Source: Eustoma russellianum
Taxonomy: Eukaryota > Streptophyta > Magnoliopsida > Gentianales > Gentianaceae
Assembly (NCBI GenBank): GCA_036186865.1
Contig: AP025071.1
Coordinates: 18,602,263-18,666,262, forward strand
Direction: 5' to 3'
Length of the DNA stretch: 64,000 bases
In this document: piece by piece, positions 44,947 to 54,645 of the stretch
How the letters are laid out: each line of letters begins with the position of its first letter
Position numbering within the stretch: the first letter of the stretch is position 1
The notes under the pieces: model-generated
What the model saw: only the letters and a program-made list of their open reading frames with translations
Databases searched by the model: none
Told to the model about the DNA's origin: nothing
Position numbers and translations under genes: made by a program

Positions 44947-47070
44947 ATGTCATCACACGACGTGCAAAATGTTGATAGTATTGAACGAGAAATTGATAAC
45001 ACTGATGTGATGTCAAAAGATGAAGTAAACAGCCCCCAAAGGAGGGGTGAAGAAGCTGTTGATGTTGAGTGTGAGGAAGGATTTGAAAAGAAGAAGAGAA
45101 AGAAAACCTCTAAAGTGTGGGATCATATGACAGAGGTTGTGGTTAATAGCGTGGATATGGTGCAATGCAAGCATTGCAAGAGAAATCTTAGGAAGAATAA
45201 GGACGGGACTACTACACAATTTAGTCGGCATTTGAATAGGTGTCTCGGTGTTGGAAAGAAGGATGTGGGCTCTTCTGGAAGTACGCAACAGATTTTGCAA
45301 TTTAAAGATGGAGGGAAGAATGAGGAGAATGACCTTAGCAATTTCAAGTACGATCATGCTAAGGTACGAGAGGCTGTAGCTCGTATGATTCTTATGCATG
45401 AGTATCCATTCAATTTAGTTGAGCATGTGGGGTTCAACGATGTCATGAAAACTGCTTGTCCATGGTACATAAAGATTAGTAGAAATTCAGCGAGGGAAGA
45501 TTGTTTTACGGTTTACAATTTGGAGAAGAAGAAGATGATGGATACATTAAAATAGGTTGGTAGAGTTGGCATCACCACTGACTTGTGGAAGTCATGTCAG
45601 AAGACACAATACATGGTGGTGACGGCACATTTTATTGATCCGGATTGGAAGTTGCAAAAAAAGGTGTTGAATTTTTGCAATGTGCCACCACCGCACACTG
45701 GAGAGTTAATTGCTGAAGCTTTAGCAAAGTGTTTAAGCGATTGGGATCTTAATGACAAGCTTTCTAGCATTACAGTGGATAATGCTTCCTATAATGACAA
45801 ATGCATAAGAAATTTGAAAAGAGATTTCATGTTGCGGAAAGCCCTTCCCATTAGTGGTAAACTGTTCCATGTGCGTTGTTGTGCGCACATACTCAATTTG
45901 TTGGTCCAAGATGGATTGGAGGAGATCAAGGACATTATTGACACAGTTAGAGATGCAGTGAAATATTTGAATGCGTCAGAGTCTCGTCTTCGAGGTTTTG
46001 GCAACATTGTGAAGCAATACAATGTTGCTAATAAAAAACTGATTTTGGATTGTCCCACCCGATGGAACAGCACATACATGATGTTGGCTGCTGCTTTACC
46101 TGTTAAAGCTGCCTTCGGGAGATATGCTGGTGTTGATAAAGGGTTTGAGAAGTTTGCACCATCTATGTGCGAGTGGGATAAAGTCGGTGACGTCTGTGAA
46201 TTTCTGAAGCTTTTCTATTCCATAACCAATACTATTTCTGCTGTTGCATATCCTACCTCGAATATGTTTCTTATAGAATTGGCTCGGATTAAAAGGTTGT
46301 TGGATGAGAAGAAGCATGATGGCTCTGATAGTATCAAGGAAATGGCTAATGTGATGTTAATGAAGTTTGATAAATATTGGGGAGAATGCAATGTCTTGCT
46401 TTCATTGGCTGCTCTTCTTGATCCTAGGCTGAAGAAGGATATTGTCACACATTGTTTCAAAATTATTTTCAGGGAAAATTCATATCAAAAGCATGTGGAT
46501 GACATGGTTGCGCTGCTGAAGGAATTGTTTGAAGAATACAGGGTTACAGATGCAAGTTTAAGTGCGGCAACACTTTCGTCGTCAGAAAGAGGTTTGAGTG
46601 TTGCTTCATCCAGTGGTGTAAGTAAATCCGGAATGTGTTGGGAAGGGCTTGGGGAGATCGATGATCTAAGCGACGATGAATCATGTGGTACTATTTCTGA
46701 GGTGGACATCTATCTGAATGAGAAGAGATTAAAAGGCAAACAAGATTTCGATGTGTTGTTGTGGTGGAGAATGAACAGTGGTCGATTTAGTATTCTTTCT
46801 AAGGTTGCTCGTGATCTTCTTTCTATTCCGGTTAGTACAGTTGCCTCAGAGTCTACCTTCAGCGCTGATGGACGCATCATAGATGATTACCGATACAGTC
46901 TATCAGTGGAGAGTGGAGATGGTGGAGATGCTCTTGTGTGCTGGCGATTGGGTACGACAAGCGAGGAATGCAAAGAAGGTAAATTATACTATTATTTGTG
47001 TTTTTGTTTATTTATTATCTTATAATACTTGTTGTAAATACTCGTTATTTTTGTAGACGGACACGGATGA
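44947..47070 (+). pseudogene. hAT transposase (BED zinc finger, RNase H-like core, hATC domain), one premature stop
   Basis: From the ATG at 44947 (SSHDVQNVDSIE) it reads an acidic/basic N-terminus and a BED finger (VWDHMTEVVV, CKHCKRNL, HLNRC). The catalytic core follows (GITTDLWKSCQ, SSITVDNASYND, RCCAHILNLLVQDGL, CPTRWNSTYMML), and then the hATC dimerisation domain (DVLLWWRMNSGRF, IPVSTVASESTFSADGR). A TAG at 45553-45555 interrupts the frame, which continues in phase from 45556. Near the end a GT..AG intron (46979-47056) would join to a short last exon with stop at 47068-47070. It would cut and paste the element in the nucleus. The stop suggests inactivity unless it is read through. Confidence 0.88.
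46979..47056 (+). other. Predicted last intron of the hAT transposase gene
   Basis: The donor AAAGAAG|GTAAATTATAC and the acceptor TTATTTTTGTAG|ACGG are good plant splice sites flanking a T-rich 78-bp stretch. Without splicing the protein would gain a hydrophobic tail (KLYYYLCFCLFIIL) unlike transposases; with splicing it ends KEDGHG. Confidence 0.6.
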
Positions 47071-47986
47071 TCAGTATGCATGCGAGATTACATTACCGGA
47101 TTGAGAATGAATATGTAAATGCAATGTAAGCACATTCTTCCTTTGCTGAATTGCTTGTATAGTTGTATGCTTTAGTGTTTTTGATTTTTTCAGGTAAGTC
47201 ATAAACTGTTTTTGTTATTTTAGTCTGGTGTTGTGGATGTGGCTGTGGCTTGTGGGCAATGAGCCAATGACCAATGGGCATGGTAGTGGAGCTGTTTCGG
47301 ATTGGCGGCAATGCTCCGGAAGTATATGCGTGCTGCTAAACCTGGGTGAGTCTGATTTTATAGTCTTTTTTAGGCTGGTTGATTTCACAAAGTATATGCG
47401 TGCTGCTAAACCGATGTGGATTCAGTAGGTTGATTTAGAGGTTCTGATTGTCTGAAGGGAGTGTTTGTTTTGACTTGGGATAGTATAAGATACTTTGTGT
47501 TCATAGAAGCATTTAGAAATTAGAATCATTTGATATATTGTCGATTGTGGATTGGAAACGCTGTGTTTGTATTTTCTAATGTGGAATTGTGGATTCACTT
47601 GACGTGTGTATTTCTGATTAGAAAGTTCAAAGTTGTAGTAAATAATTTGTTTTATTGGGAATTCTGTATTTGCTACTTGATGGAAAGCATGTGATTTTTG
47701 AATGACTTGAATGTCATGTTGGGAGTTGATTGTTGAAGTTGCTGGAAAGTGGAAATGGAGTTGGTGAAATGTGAAATAGGTTGAAGCTGCTGGAATTTTT
47801 TTTATGTTGCCGAGCTTAACGAGCCGATACCGAGCGGCTCGTGAACCTTCACGATCCGAATACGAACGCTTAGTTGCTGTTCGTTTAGATTACCGAACGG
47901 CTCGGCTCGTTCGCTACTATAAACGAACCGAGTTCGAACTTGTCAAAACTCGGTTCGCTCGGTTCGATTACAGGCCTAACTGCATC

Positions 47987-48658
47987 AATGGTAAGGCTAC
48001 TAGAAATCCCAACAACATGGATTTCTATGTATCTTACCGTCTCAAATATCTGACCCAGCTGAATCTCGCCTGGATTTTCATAGAAGTCATGTTTGCAGCT
48101 CTCCGAAAACGGTCCAAAGCTTTACCTTTTGCCAATATTATCACAATATTGTTAAAGTCAAAAGGTATTGATATTTCTGATGATGATTTGACCCCAGTTG
48201 CTAAATCTGACGTCTATGATCACTACAATATCGTCCAAGCCATTGACTCGCAAAAACGGAAGGCCACCACTATTCCTGATGATGACGAGGTCGAGGAGGG
48301 ACCTCAAGATGCTGCTGGTGCTAGCAATTCATCTGAATTGCTATCACGCATTGCTGCGCTTGAACAGACCGTCCAACAGTTGCATCTTCATGATGCAGAG
48401 CATGAAGCTCGGCATTTGCGAAATGAACTGTGCATGAATGCATTCATGCAGATCAGTCCGTGGACTCTTCCTCCTAATTTTGATGATTTAGGGGGAGAAG
48501 GTGGTGCTGCTGGTGGTGCTGGTAGCAGTGCTGGCGGTGGTGGTGATGCTGGTGGCTCTGGAGATGTTGGAGGATCCATGGGTGGATTCACTGATTTTGC
48601 TGCTAGCGTAGGTTTTGGTTTTAGTGGTTTTACACCACCAAGTGGTGGTGCTATGTAA
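47987..48658 (+). pseudogene. Accessory ORF of the SIRE-like element, C-terminal part
   Basis: The frame resumes immediately after the second copy of the hAT duplication (NGKATRNPNNMDFYVSYRLK). It then has RSKALPFANIITILLKSKGI, an acidic patch, a coiled-coil-like stretch (SSELLSRIAALEQTVQQLH, then HDAEHEARHLRNEL) and a glycine-rich tail ending GFTPPSGGAM. The open frame seen from 47804 starts within hAT terminal sequence and is artificial upstream of 47987. No transmembrane segment is evident. The call follows from position and from the first part. Confidence 0.72.
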
Positions 48659-48859
48659 TTTTCCTTCTTTTTGTTGTTGGTTGTGAAAATTTCCAGTTAT
48701 TGTTTATTGCAAGAAATTGTGACTTGGTATTCCTTTGTTGATGTTCAGTAAATTGTTTCATCACATTGTTCTTTTCAAGTTATTTTTTTCTTGCATCTAG
48801 TGAGGGGGAGCATAAGTTGAGGGAGAGCTTTGATTAGTTATGCATGTTTTGAAATCATC

Positions 48860-48873
48860 AAAAAGAGAGAGAA
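48860..48873 (+). promoter_or_regulatory. Polypurine tract of the SIRE-like element
   Basis: AAAAAGAGAGAGAA abuts the LTR start TGTTAGAATATG at 48874. A second purine run, GAGGGGGAG, lies at 48802-48810. Both are in the region where plus-strand synthesis would be primed. Confidence 0.75.
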
Positions 48874-50360
48874 TGTTAGAATATGTTGAGTTTTGATGAT
48901 TTGCACAATTGGTACTTCGAACAAGTGATTAGGTGCTTCATGTGTGTTGTTGGAAGTTAGTATACTTCGAACGCTTACATTAGGCGCTTAATGTACCTTG
49001 GTGGAGTCCAGTACACTTCGAACGCCTGCATTAGGCACTTTATGTGAAGTGTCTGGATGTGCGTACACTTCGAACGCCTAGATTAGGCGCTTCATGTGAA
49101 GTGTTTGAAAGTCAGGACACTTCGAACGCCTGATTAGGCGCTTCATGTGCCCTGTGGAAAAATGCGAACACTTCGAACGCCTGATTAGGCGCTTTAAGTG
49201 ATCCACCAAGTCAAAAGTACTTTTCCCCTGAATGGGCACGTACTCTTAAGTACTTTCTCTGAGAAAATGTCAGAGTTAGTTCGAACAAGCATGAAGGGCT
49301 ACATTAGGCGCTTCATGTGACTTCGAACGCCTTAAGTAGCCCACATTAGGCGCTTGATGTGACTTCGAACGACAGTTCATTTTCACATCAAGCGCTCTAT
49401 GTCACTTCGAACGCTTGTGCTTTAAGTACATTAGGCGCTTCATGTGACCAACGTTACAAAGGTCTTACACTTCACTTTTTAACATCAGTTGACTCGTTGT
49501 ACCCTCCTCTTTTAGTGTCTTTTTCACAGGTCCTTATCTGCTGAAGATCTCAGGTTTCCTTTCTTGGCATTCCTTTTGAAATCTCTTCAAGAATGTTGCT
49601 ACATGCCAAAGGGGGATCTCCAATGATGAGGACTCACCAACACATGATGCCAAAACCCATTATTGTTTGTGCAGAGGGTTTCAAACAGGAAGAAACTTGA
49701 AGAGTGATAAAAGAAGGGCTTCTTCTCCATTCTTCTCCAACTTTCTACTTTGCAAGCTCTCAAATTTTCTCTCAAACTCAAGCTCTCAAAATACTTGTAA
49801 ACATTGTACATTTTACTTTATTGTTGAGAGTAACTATTGTAAGAGGAAGAAGAGTCTTCTTCTTGGTGAGATTATATTGTGAGAGATTGGGTAGATTGTT
49901 GGTCAAGGAGCAAGGGTGCTTCTTGTTTGAGATTTCTAGACTTTGAGGGGTTAGTTGATAGTGTGTGGTGCACTATTCTCCCTACAAGATTTCTTTGAGG
50001 GCAAAGAAGATCTTTGGAGGTTAGACTTCAAAGGGTTAGATCTCTCGGTTGTGGTCAAGGCAAAGTGCCTAGTTTTTCTATATTTGGATTTTGTTCTTTG
50101 ATTGTTGTTTCCCCCAAAGAAATAACAATCCCCATTTCAAAATCCTTCTTTTTAAAAATCAAGAAGGTAGAGGAGTAGAGTCATTTGACTTGAACCTCTA
50201 TACATATTTGTGTTCTTTACTTTCTTACAAGTCTTTATTCTTTCTAAAGAACACACCCAAGTATTGATTGCACCTCAAAACGAAAAATATCCATAAAATA
50301 TCCATACTTAGTGAACACACTATTCAACCCCCCTTCTAGTGTGTTCTAAGGGACCTAACA
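48874..50360 (+). repeat. LTR of the SIRE-like element (1487 bp)
   Basis: It starts TGTTAGAATATG and ends TAAGGGACCTAACA (TGTTAG/CTAACA termini), with a purine tract before it and a primer site after it, so it acts as 3' LTR for the pol/accessory part and 5' LTR for the gag part. The first third is a tandem array (48915-49450) of CTTCGAACGCCT..ATTAGGCGCTTCATGTG units, several containing the hairpin CGCCTGATTAGGCG (49127-49140, 49178-49191). The end carries TTCAACCCCCCTTCTAGTG, shared with the large solo LTR family. Confidence 0.9.
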
Positions 50361-50362
50361 AT

Positions 50363-50375
50363 TGGTATCAGAGCC
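50363..50375 (+). promoter_or_regulatory. Primer binding site of the SIRE-like element
   Basis: TGGTATCAGAGCC starts two bases after the LTR end at 50360, the initiator Met tRNA type. Confidence 0.92.
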
Positions 50376-50421
50376 ACATCTTGCTTATTTGAGTTCAAAT
50401 ACAAGATTTGATCATTAAAGT

Positions 50422-51558
50422 ATGGATCCCTTTGTTTTTGATGATGTGAGTTCCCCTAGTGGTGATGCCTCAAGAAGAAGGAAGCAAGAAACCCTATTCC
50501 CTTCTATCTCAAATGTTCATGTCAAAGTCCCTATGTTTGATCCTCTAAACTACCCACTATGGAAGTCAAACATGGAAACATATCTACGTTCTTGTGGGCA
50601 CAGAATCTGGGTGGAAGTTTCAAGAGGCTCTATGATTCCCATTGATATTGATGATTCTACTCCTGAAGAGGAGTTTCAGTTGGCCATAAATAGCAAGGCT
50701 CTTGCTGTTTTAAACAGCTCTCTTTCTTCAAATGAGAGAGCTCAGATTCAAGGAGTCCAATCCGCTCATGAGGCTTGGACAAAGCTTGAGATGATCCACG
50801 AAGGAACATCTCAAGTAAGAAAGGCCAAGAGGAGACAGTTGATAAAACAGTTCTACAACTTTACTGTCCCAAAAGGTGAAAAGATTGAAGAGTCTATCCA
50901 AAGATTCAGCAAGCTTGTCAACCTTCTCAAAGCGGTTGGCAAGAAAATCGAACAAGAGGATCTAAACCATTGCTTCCTAAACAGTTTAGGAAGAGAATGG
51001 AACGCAAAGGTGACGGCCATTGAGGAGTCCAAGGATTTGGAGACCATCACCTTGGATGAGCTATATGGGAATCTCATTACTTATGAGATTTATTTAGATG
51101 CACAAGAAAAGAACGATCCTATTCGCCACTCTACTAAGGCGCTTGTATGCGAGTCGGAGGACTCGGACGATGAAGTCGGACTTCTTGTCAAAAGATTCCG
51201 ACGTTTTGCGAGAAAGAATGGTGATGAAGCTAAAAGATTCATCAAAGAAAAATACAAGGACAAGGTGAAGGACCAAGAGAATAAATGTTATAAGTGTGGG
51301 AAGCTTGGTCACTTCATGAAGGATTGTCGGGTGAAGGAGCCGCAACTCAAAGACAAGAAGGCCATCTACCAAAGGAAGAAGGCCTTGCAAGCGGAAGTAG
51401 CCCATTGGGAGAGCATTCTTTCTGGGTCCGAGAGTGACAATGGCGATCATGATGATCTTGCACTCACGGGTGTGGTTCAAGATGATCTTGACAAGGAGTT
51501 CTTTGCACTCATGGCCATTGATGATGACATGAATAGTTTTTTTCTTCCCGGTGTATAA
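50422..51558 (+). CDS. gag: Gag of the SIRE-like copia element
   Basis: 378 codons, intact. It has a copia gag N-terminus (VPMFDPLNYPLWKSNMETYL), a UBN2-type core (EAWTKLEMIHEGTSQVRKAK, FSKLVNLLKAVGKKIEQEDL, LDELYGNLITYEIYLD), a Lys/Arg-rich region and a CCHC knuckle CYKCGKLGHFMKDC. An acidic tail ends DDDMNSFFLPGV. The ATG is 46 bp after the primer site. Sequence downstream of the stop shows no protease or integrase, so the element ends here, probably by deletion. Confidence 0.9.
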   Translation: MDPFVFDDVSSPSGDASRRRKQETLFPSISNVHVKVPMFDPLNYPLWKSNMETYLRSCGHRIWVEVSRGSMIPIDIDDSTPEEEFQLAINSKALAVLNSSLSSNERAQIQGVQSAHEAWTKLEMIHEGTSQVRKAKRRQLIKQFYNFTVPKGEKIEESIQRFSKLVNLLKAVGKKIEQEDLNHCFLNSLGREWNAKVTAIEESKDLETITLDELYGNLITYEIYLDAQEKNDPIRHSTKALVCESEDSDDEVGLLVKRFRRFARKNGDEAKRFIKEKYKDKVKDQENKCYKCGKLGHFMKDCRVKEPQLKDKKAIYQRKKALQAEVAHWESILSGSESDNGDHDDLALTGVVQDDLDKEFFALMAIDDDMNSFFLPGV

Positions 51559-51690
51559 ACTAGTATAATAATAGCAAGTTTGACCAATTTATTTACATTA
51601 TTATCTTTGAATTATCATGCTTACGTAGCTGAATAAAGAGTTCCATGATATATACACACACAGATATATATAGTTCAAAAGGAGTTTGAA
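51559..51690. other. Unassigned spacer after gag
   Basis: AT-rich non-coding sequence with a short CA/TA run. Its end (51674-51690, TTCAAAAGGAGTTTGAA) appears to be the first copy of the target duplication of the LINE tail that follows. Nothing else is recognised. Confidence 0.5.
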
Positions 51691-51954
51691 TGCTCTATTG
51701 ACACATAGTTTTTATCATTTCTATGCATTTGTACAACACTCCAATGGTATAAATATGTACGCTTTTCCCTTCACCAAGGTTTTATCCACAATGGTGGTTT
51801 TACTTGGCAAGGTTTTAATGTGACATATCATATACGATTGGAGGTTGGCACTCATTAGCTCACTATTTCATTTATTTTCATACGATAATTTTTTTTAATA
51901 TGGTATTCCTCCATTCGACTATCTAATAAAAAAATCGTATATAAAAAAATATAA
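51691..51954 (+). mobile_element. 5'-truncated LINE insertion (3' UTR only)
   Basis: Sequence from about 51718 matches the 3' UTR of LINE B (AAATATGTACGCTTTT, TTTTATCCACAA, TTTTACTTGGCAAGGTT) and ends in A-rich tracts. The 17-bp direct repeat TTCAAAAGGA(G/C)TTTGAA, with one mismatch, flanks it at 51674-51690 and 51955-51971, in the size range of L1 target duplications. No coding sequence remains. Confidence 0.72.
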
Positions 51955-51971
51955 TTCAAAAGGACTTTGAA

Positions 51972-53153
51972 ATTTTGAATGGCGCACGCTCCTGAAGGTG
52001 ACGGCAGCGTCCTACCTTCGCCTTCATTGTTTCCGGCGGTTCTTCTATCCAAATCTCCCCCAAAATCATCACAAAACACAAGGGCATTCCGATGCTCTCG
52101 TTTATGGATGAGGACATTAAAGCTTTGGCTGCTCCATATCGCTTTTCGTTGGTGGGAACATTTTGATATGGCCAGCCTTCTTTGAAGGTAATTCGGGATG
52201 TTTTCGAAAGGATTGGTTTGGGGAACGGCATCCGAATTACATTGTTGGATCAATCACATATCCTGCTGAATTCTCATCATGAACCGGACTCTTTAAGATG
52301 TTTCTATCGGCGATCATTGCAGATCGCCGGCTGTCATTTGACCTTTGCGCGGATGTGCAGATTGTTCCCGTGTGGATCGCGTTTCCGGGACTGCCAATTC
52401 ACCTTCATCATAAGGCTTCACTATTTGAGATTGCTCGCGCCATTGGTACTCCAATCAAATTGTATATCGCAGCTGCGGATGGTCTGCAGCCTTCCGTTGT
52501 CCGAGTCTTGTGTCGCGGTTGATGTATCTCAAGGATTGCCGAAGAAGATCTATCTCCAAGGGAAACAAAAGCTTATCCTGCAACAGGTAATTTATGAAGA
52601 TTTGCCATCTTTTTATACGGCATGCTGACGGCTTGGGCATACTGTTGGCACCTGTGATGATCAGGCTCAGCCACTTCCATAGCCAGCAAAGCCTCAGAAG
52701 CCTGCCACTAGATGGACACCTAAGAAGTGACGTCAGATATCCTCGTCTGAAGATCAAGACAATGTACCTGCTGCACCCCTTACATTGCTTAGCCGTAGCA
52801 ATTTGGAAACTCTTCCCAACAGCCATGCTCCCCCATTGCCAATCCCCTCGGCTGAATGTTTGGTTCCCCAGCATGCTACATCCAGTCTTCATATTCCTCC
52901 TTTGCAAGATATTCGTCTGCTAAATGTTGACAAGGAAGATGTTGTACTGTTAATGAAGAAGACAAAGGATGACCCAGAGGAATGCGAGTATTCGGACGGA
53001 TGTGGGTCATCTCGATGGATAGTTGCCTTTACATGACTTGCAGGGTCGTATGGATTTCTGCCAAAGAATGCGTCGCGACTCAGAGCGCATAGATATGCGG
53101 TTGGCTAAAAATAAATTGCTATCTGATGACTGTATGTTATTGGCGGCCCTATC
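51972..53153 (+). pseudogene. LINE C ORF1 (DUF4283-type), frameshifted, left of the CRM insertion
   Basis: It starts near the ATG at 51979 (MAHAPEGDGSVLPSPSL). The DUF4283 region is spread over frames: ALAAPYRFSLVGTF, SLKVIRDVFERIGLGNGIRI, QIVPVWIAFPGLPIHLHHKA, GTPIKLYIAAADGLQPSVVR and QQVIYEDLPSFYTA. A longer linker runs to 53148. The CRM-like element then inserts (duplication CTATC at 53149-53153). The C-terminus resumes at 62468. It would be an RNA-binding LINE protein and is clearly inactive. Confidence 0.8.
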
Positions 53154-54625
53154 TGATGAGGTACAGGTGCCAAGCGGCAACAAAGACGAGACAAGTCGAG
53201 GACAAGAGACAAGAAGTATGACAAAGAGTTTGAGCCAAGCAGTTGATGCATTCTTGTTCAGACATGTGCAAGACGAGCCTGTAAACAAAGAGTGTTGTTG
53301 GGTTCACTTACTTGAGCCCAATCTTTGAGTTTTTATGTGTTGTAACATATATGAGTCGTTCGTATTATTTCTTCATTCATTGAGTCGTTTGCTTAAAGTT
53401 TCTTGTTTGTAAAGGTTGTTCTTTCGGTCTTGCATGACCAAACCTTGAGTCTTTTAGCTTGTTAGGCCTTTAGGGTTGTTTATTATGTTTCTATATTTAT
53501 TATAATTATTTTAAGGACTTGTAAGGTTGCTGGAGACGTTTGAAGACCAAAGGAGTTGAAGAGAAGCAAGCCCATTTCAGAATGTAATTTTCTGGCAGAA
53601 CAAGTTTTCGTAAAACAGGCGTATCTCTTCAACCACAAGGGCAAATCAAGTGATTCAAGTTTCGTTGGAAACACAAGACAAAGACCTAGCACATTCATGT
53701 TTCGCACATTTCCAAGATCTGTCATTATAATGGCCCAAAACAGCAATGAAGTTCAAGTATTGTTTCTGCCGAATTCTGTGACACATGTTTAGTAACTTGG
53801 ACTTATCTCTTTAATGGATGGGCCAAATTCAGAGAACTGTATATGTTTATTTTCTGCACTCAATTGACTACAATTCTCTAAGAGGAGTCAATGACTAATT
53901 CGAGCTGCAAGTGATCCAAAAACAGGCCACCATTCATACAAGTTTTCAGGAGCCTGTACAGAAAGCATTCAGGACACCCAAACTTTGGAGGGCCATATCT
54001 AACTCATCCCATATCCAAATGAGGTGATTCAAAAGCCCAAATTCAATTTTAAAACGTGATCTACAATTCGAAAGAAGTAAAAAAGACCAGAATCTGCTTC
54101 TAGAAGGGGTCAAACCGTTTGTCAACAGATTACACATTTTTAGCCTTTTTTGTAGCCTTTTGACTAGCCTTTTCTTTAGCTTTGTAGACTAGACTTTTTT
54201 TTGTTCTTCTTGGCCCTATTTAAAGGAGTCATGCACGTCCAAAACAGGGTAAGAAAGCTGGAAATTTGATTCATAAGAATTTCTTGGGCAAAATTAGCCT
54301 ATTTTCTCTTCATAAACACTTGTGAGTTTTGTTTCTTTTTGATTCTTCTTAAGAACAAGTTGAGTGTTTCCTTTGTTTCTTTGAAGATCAAAGTTAGAAT
54401 CCAATCAAGGAGTGAGCAACCTTGTGGGGGATATCCAAAATCAAAGGTGTGGCCGTCCAAGAGGGTGCAAACTTGCTTGGGAAACGGGTAACTTTTGAAG
54501 GAGGAGGGCTCAAACAAAAACCTTGGTGATCAACGGCTAGGAGGGAGTTAAACTCTTGCCTACAACCGTTAAGGATCCAAGTGTTAAAGGAGACGATCCG
54601 TACGAGGCGTGACATCCGCGCATCA
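53154..54625 (+). repeat. 5' LTR of the CRM-like element
   Basis: It runs from TGATGAGGTACAGGTGCC to ATCCGCGCATCA. Its first 175 bases are the copy of the Pol C-terminus coding region, so an orphan reading frame (to 53328) exists here without a gene. A TATA-like box, TATTTAAA, is at 54217-54224 (62059-62066 in the 3' LTR). Confidence 0.93.
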
Positions 54626-54628
54626 GTT

Positions 54629-54645
54629 TGGTATCAGAGCAAAGG
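54629..54645 (+). promoter_or_regulatory. Primer binding site of the CRM-like element
   Basis: TGGTATCAGAGCAAAGG starts a few bases after the LTR end at 54625, the initiator Met tRNA type. Confidence 0.92.

Larger units (their letters stand above)
43744..47978 (+). mobile_element. hAT-superfamily DNA transposon (4235 bp)
   Basis: The terminal inverted repeats begin TAGGCCTGTAA at both ends; the outer 11 bp are perfect and the match extends through AACCGAGCG. The 8-bp target duplication ACTGCATC is at 43736-43743 and 47979-47986, diagnostic for hAT. Both subterminal regions (about 43755-43915 and 47810-47965) are dense in GCTCG/CGAGC motifs, likely transposase binding sites. It carries one transposase gene. 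The sequence downstream of that gene (47071-47800) is non-coding, with a 22-bp direct repeat near 47320 and 47390. Confidence 0.95.
40625..51560 (+). mobile_element. SIRE-like Ty1/copia element in permuted order, with hAT insertion
   Basis: The plus-strand order is RT-RNase H, spacer, accessory ORF, polypurine tract, one LTR, primer site, gag. Protease and integrase are missing. This is either two truncated elements sharing one LTR or a one-LTR circle opened in the protease/integrase region. The gag type, the accessory ORF downstream of pol and the LTR style fit the SIRE (Maximus) lineage. The hAT transposon at 43744-47978 lies in the accessory ORF. Confidence 0.8.

Noticed and set aside
48388..48591. 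Proline-rich minus-strand frame
   Set aside because: It is antisense to the glycine-rich tail of the accessory ORF; GGT/GGC repeats read as Pro on the other strand.
47804..48658. A single 284-codon gene
   Set aside because: Its first 61 codons are translated from hAT terminal sequence; only the part from 47987 belongs to the accessory ORF.
53023..53328. Small gene of 101 codons before the CRM-like element
   Set aside because: It is a chance join of LINE C sequence to the Pol C-terminal coding copy in the 5' LTR; the same tail ends the real polyprotein at 61170.
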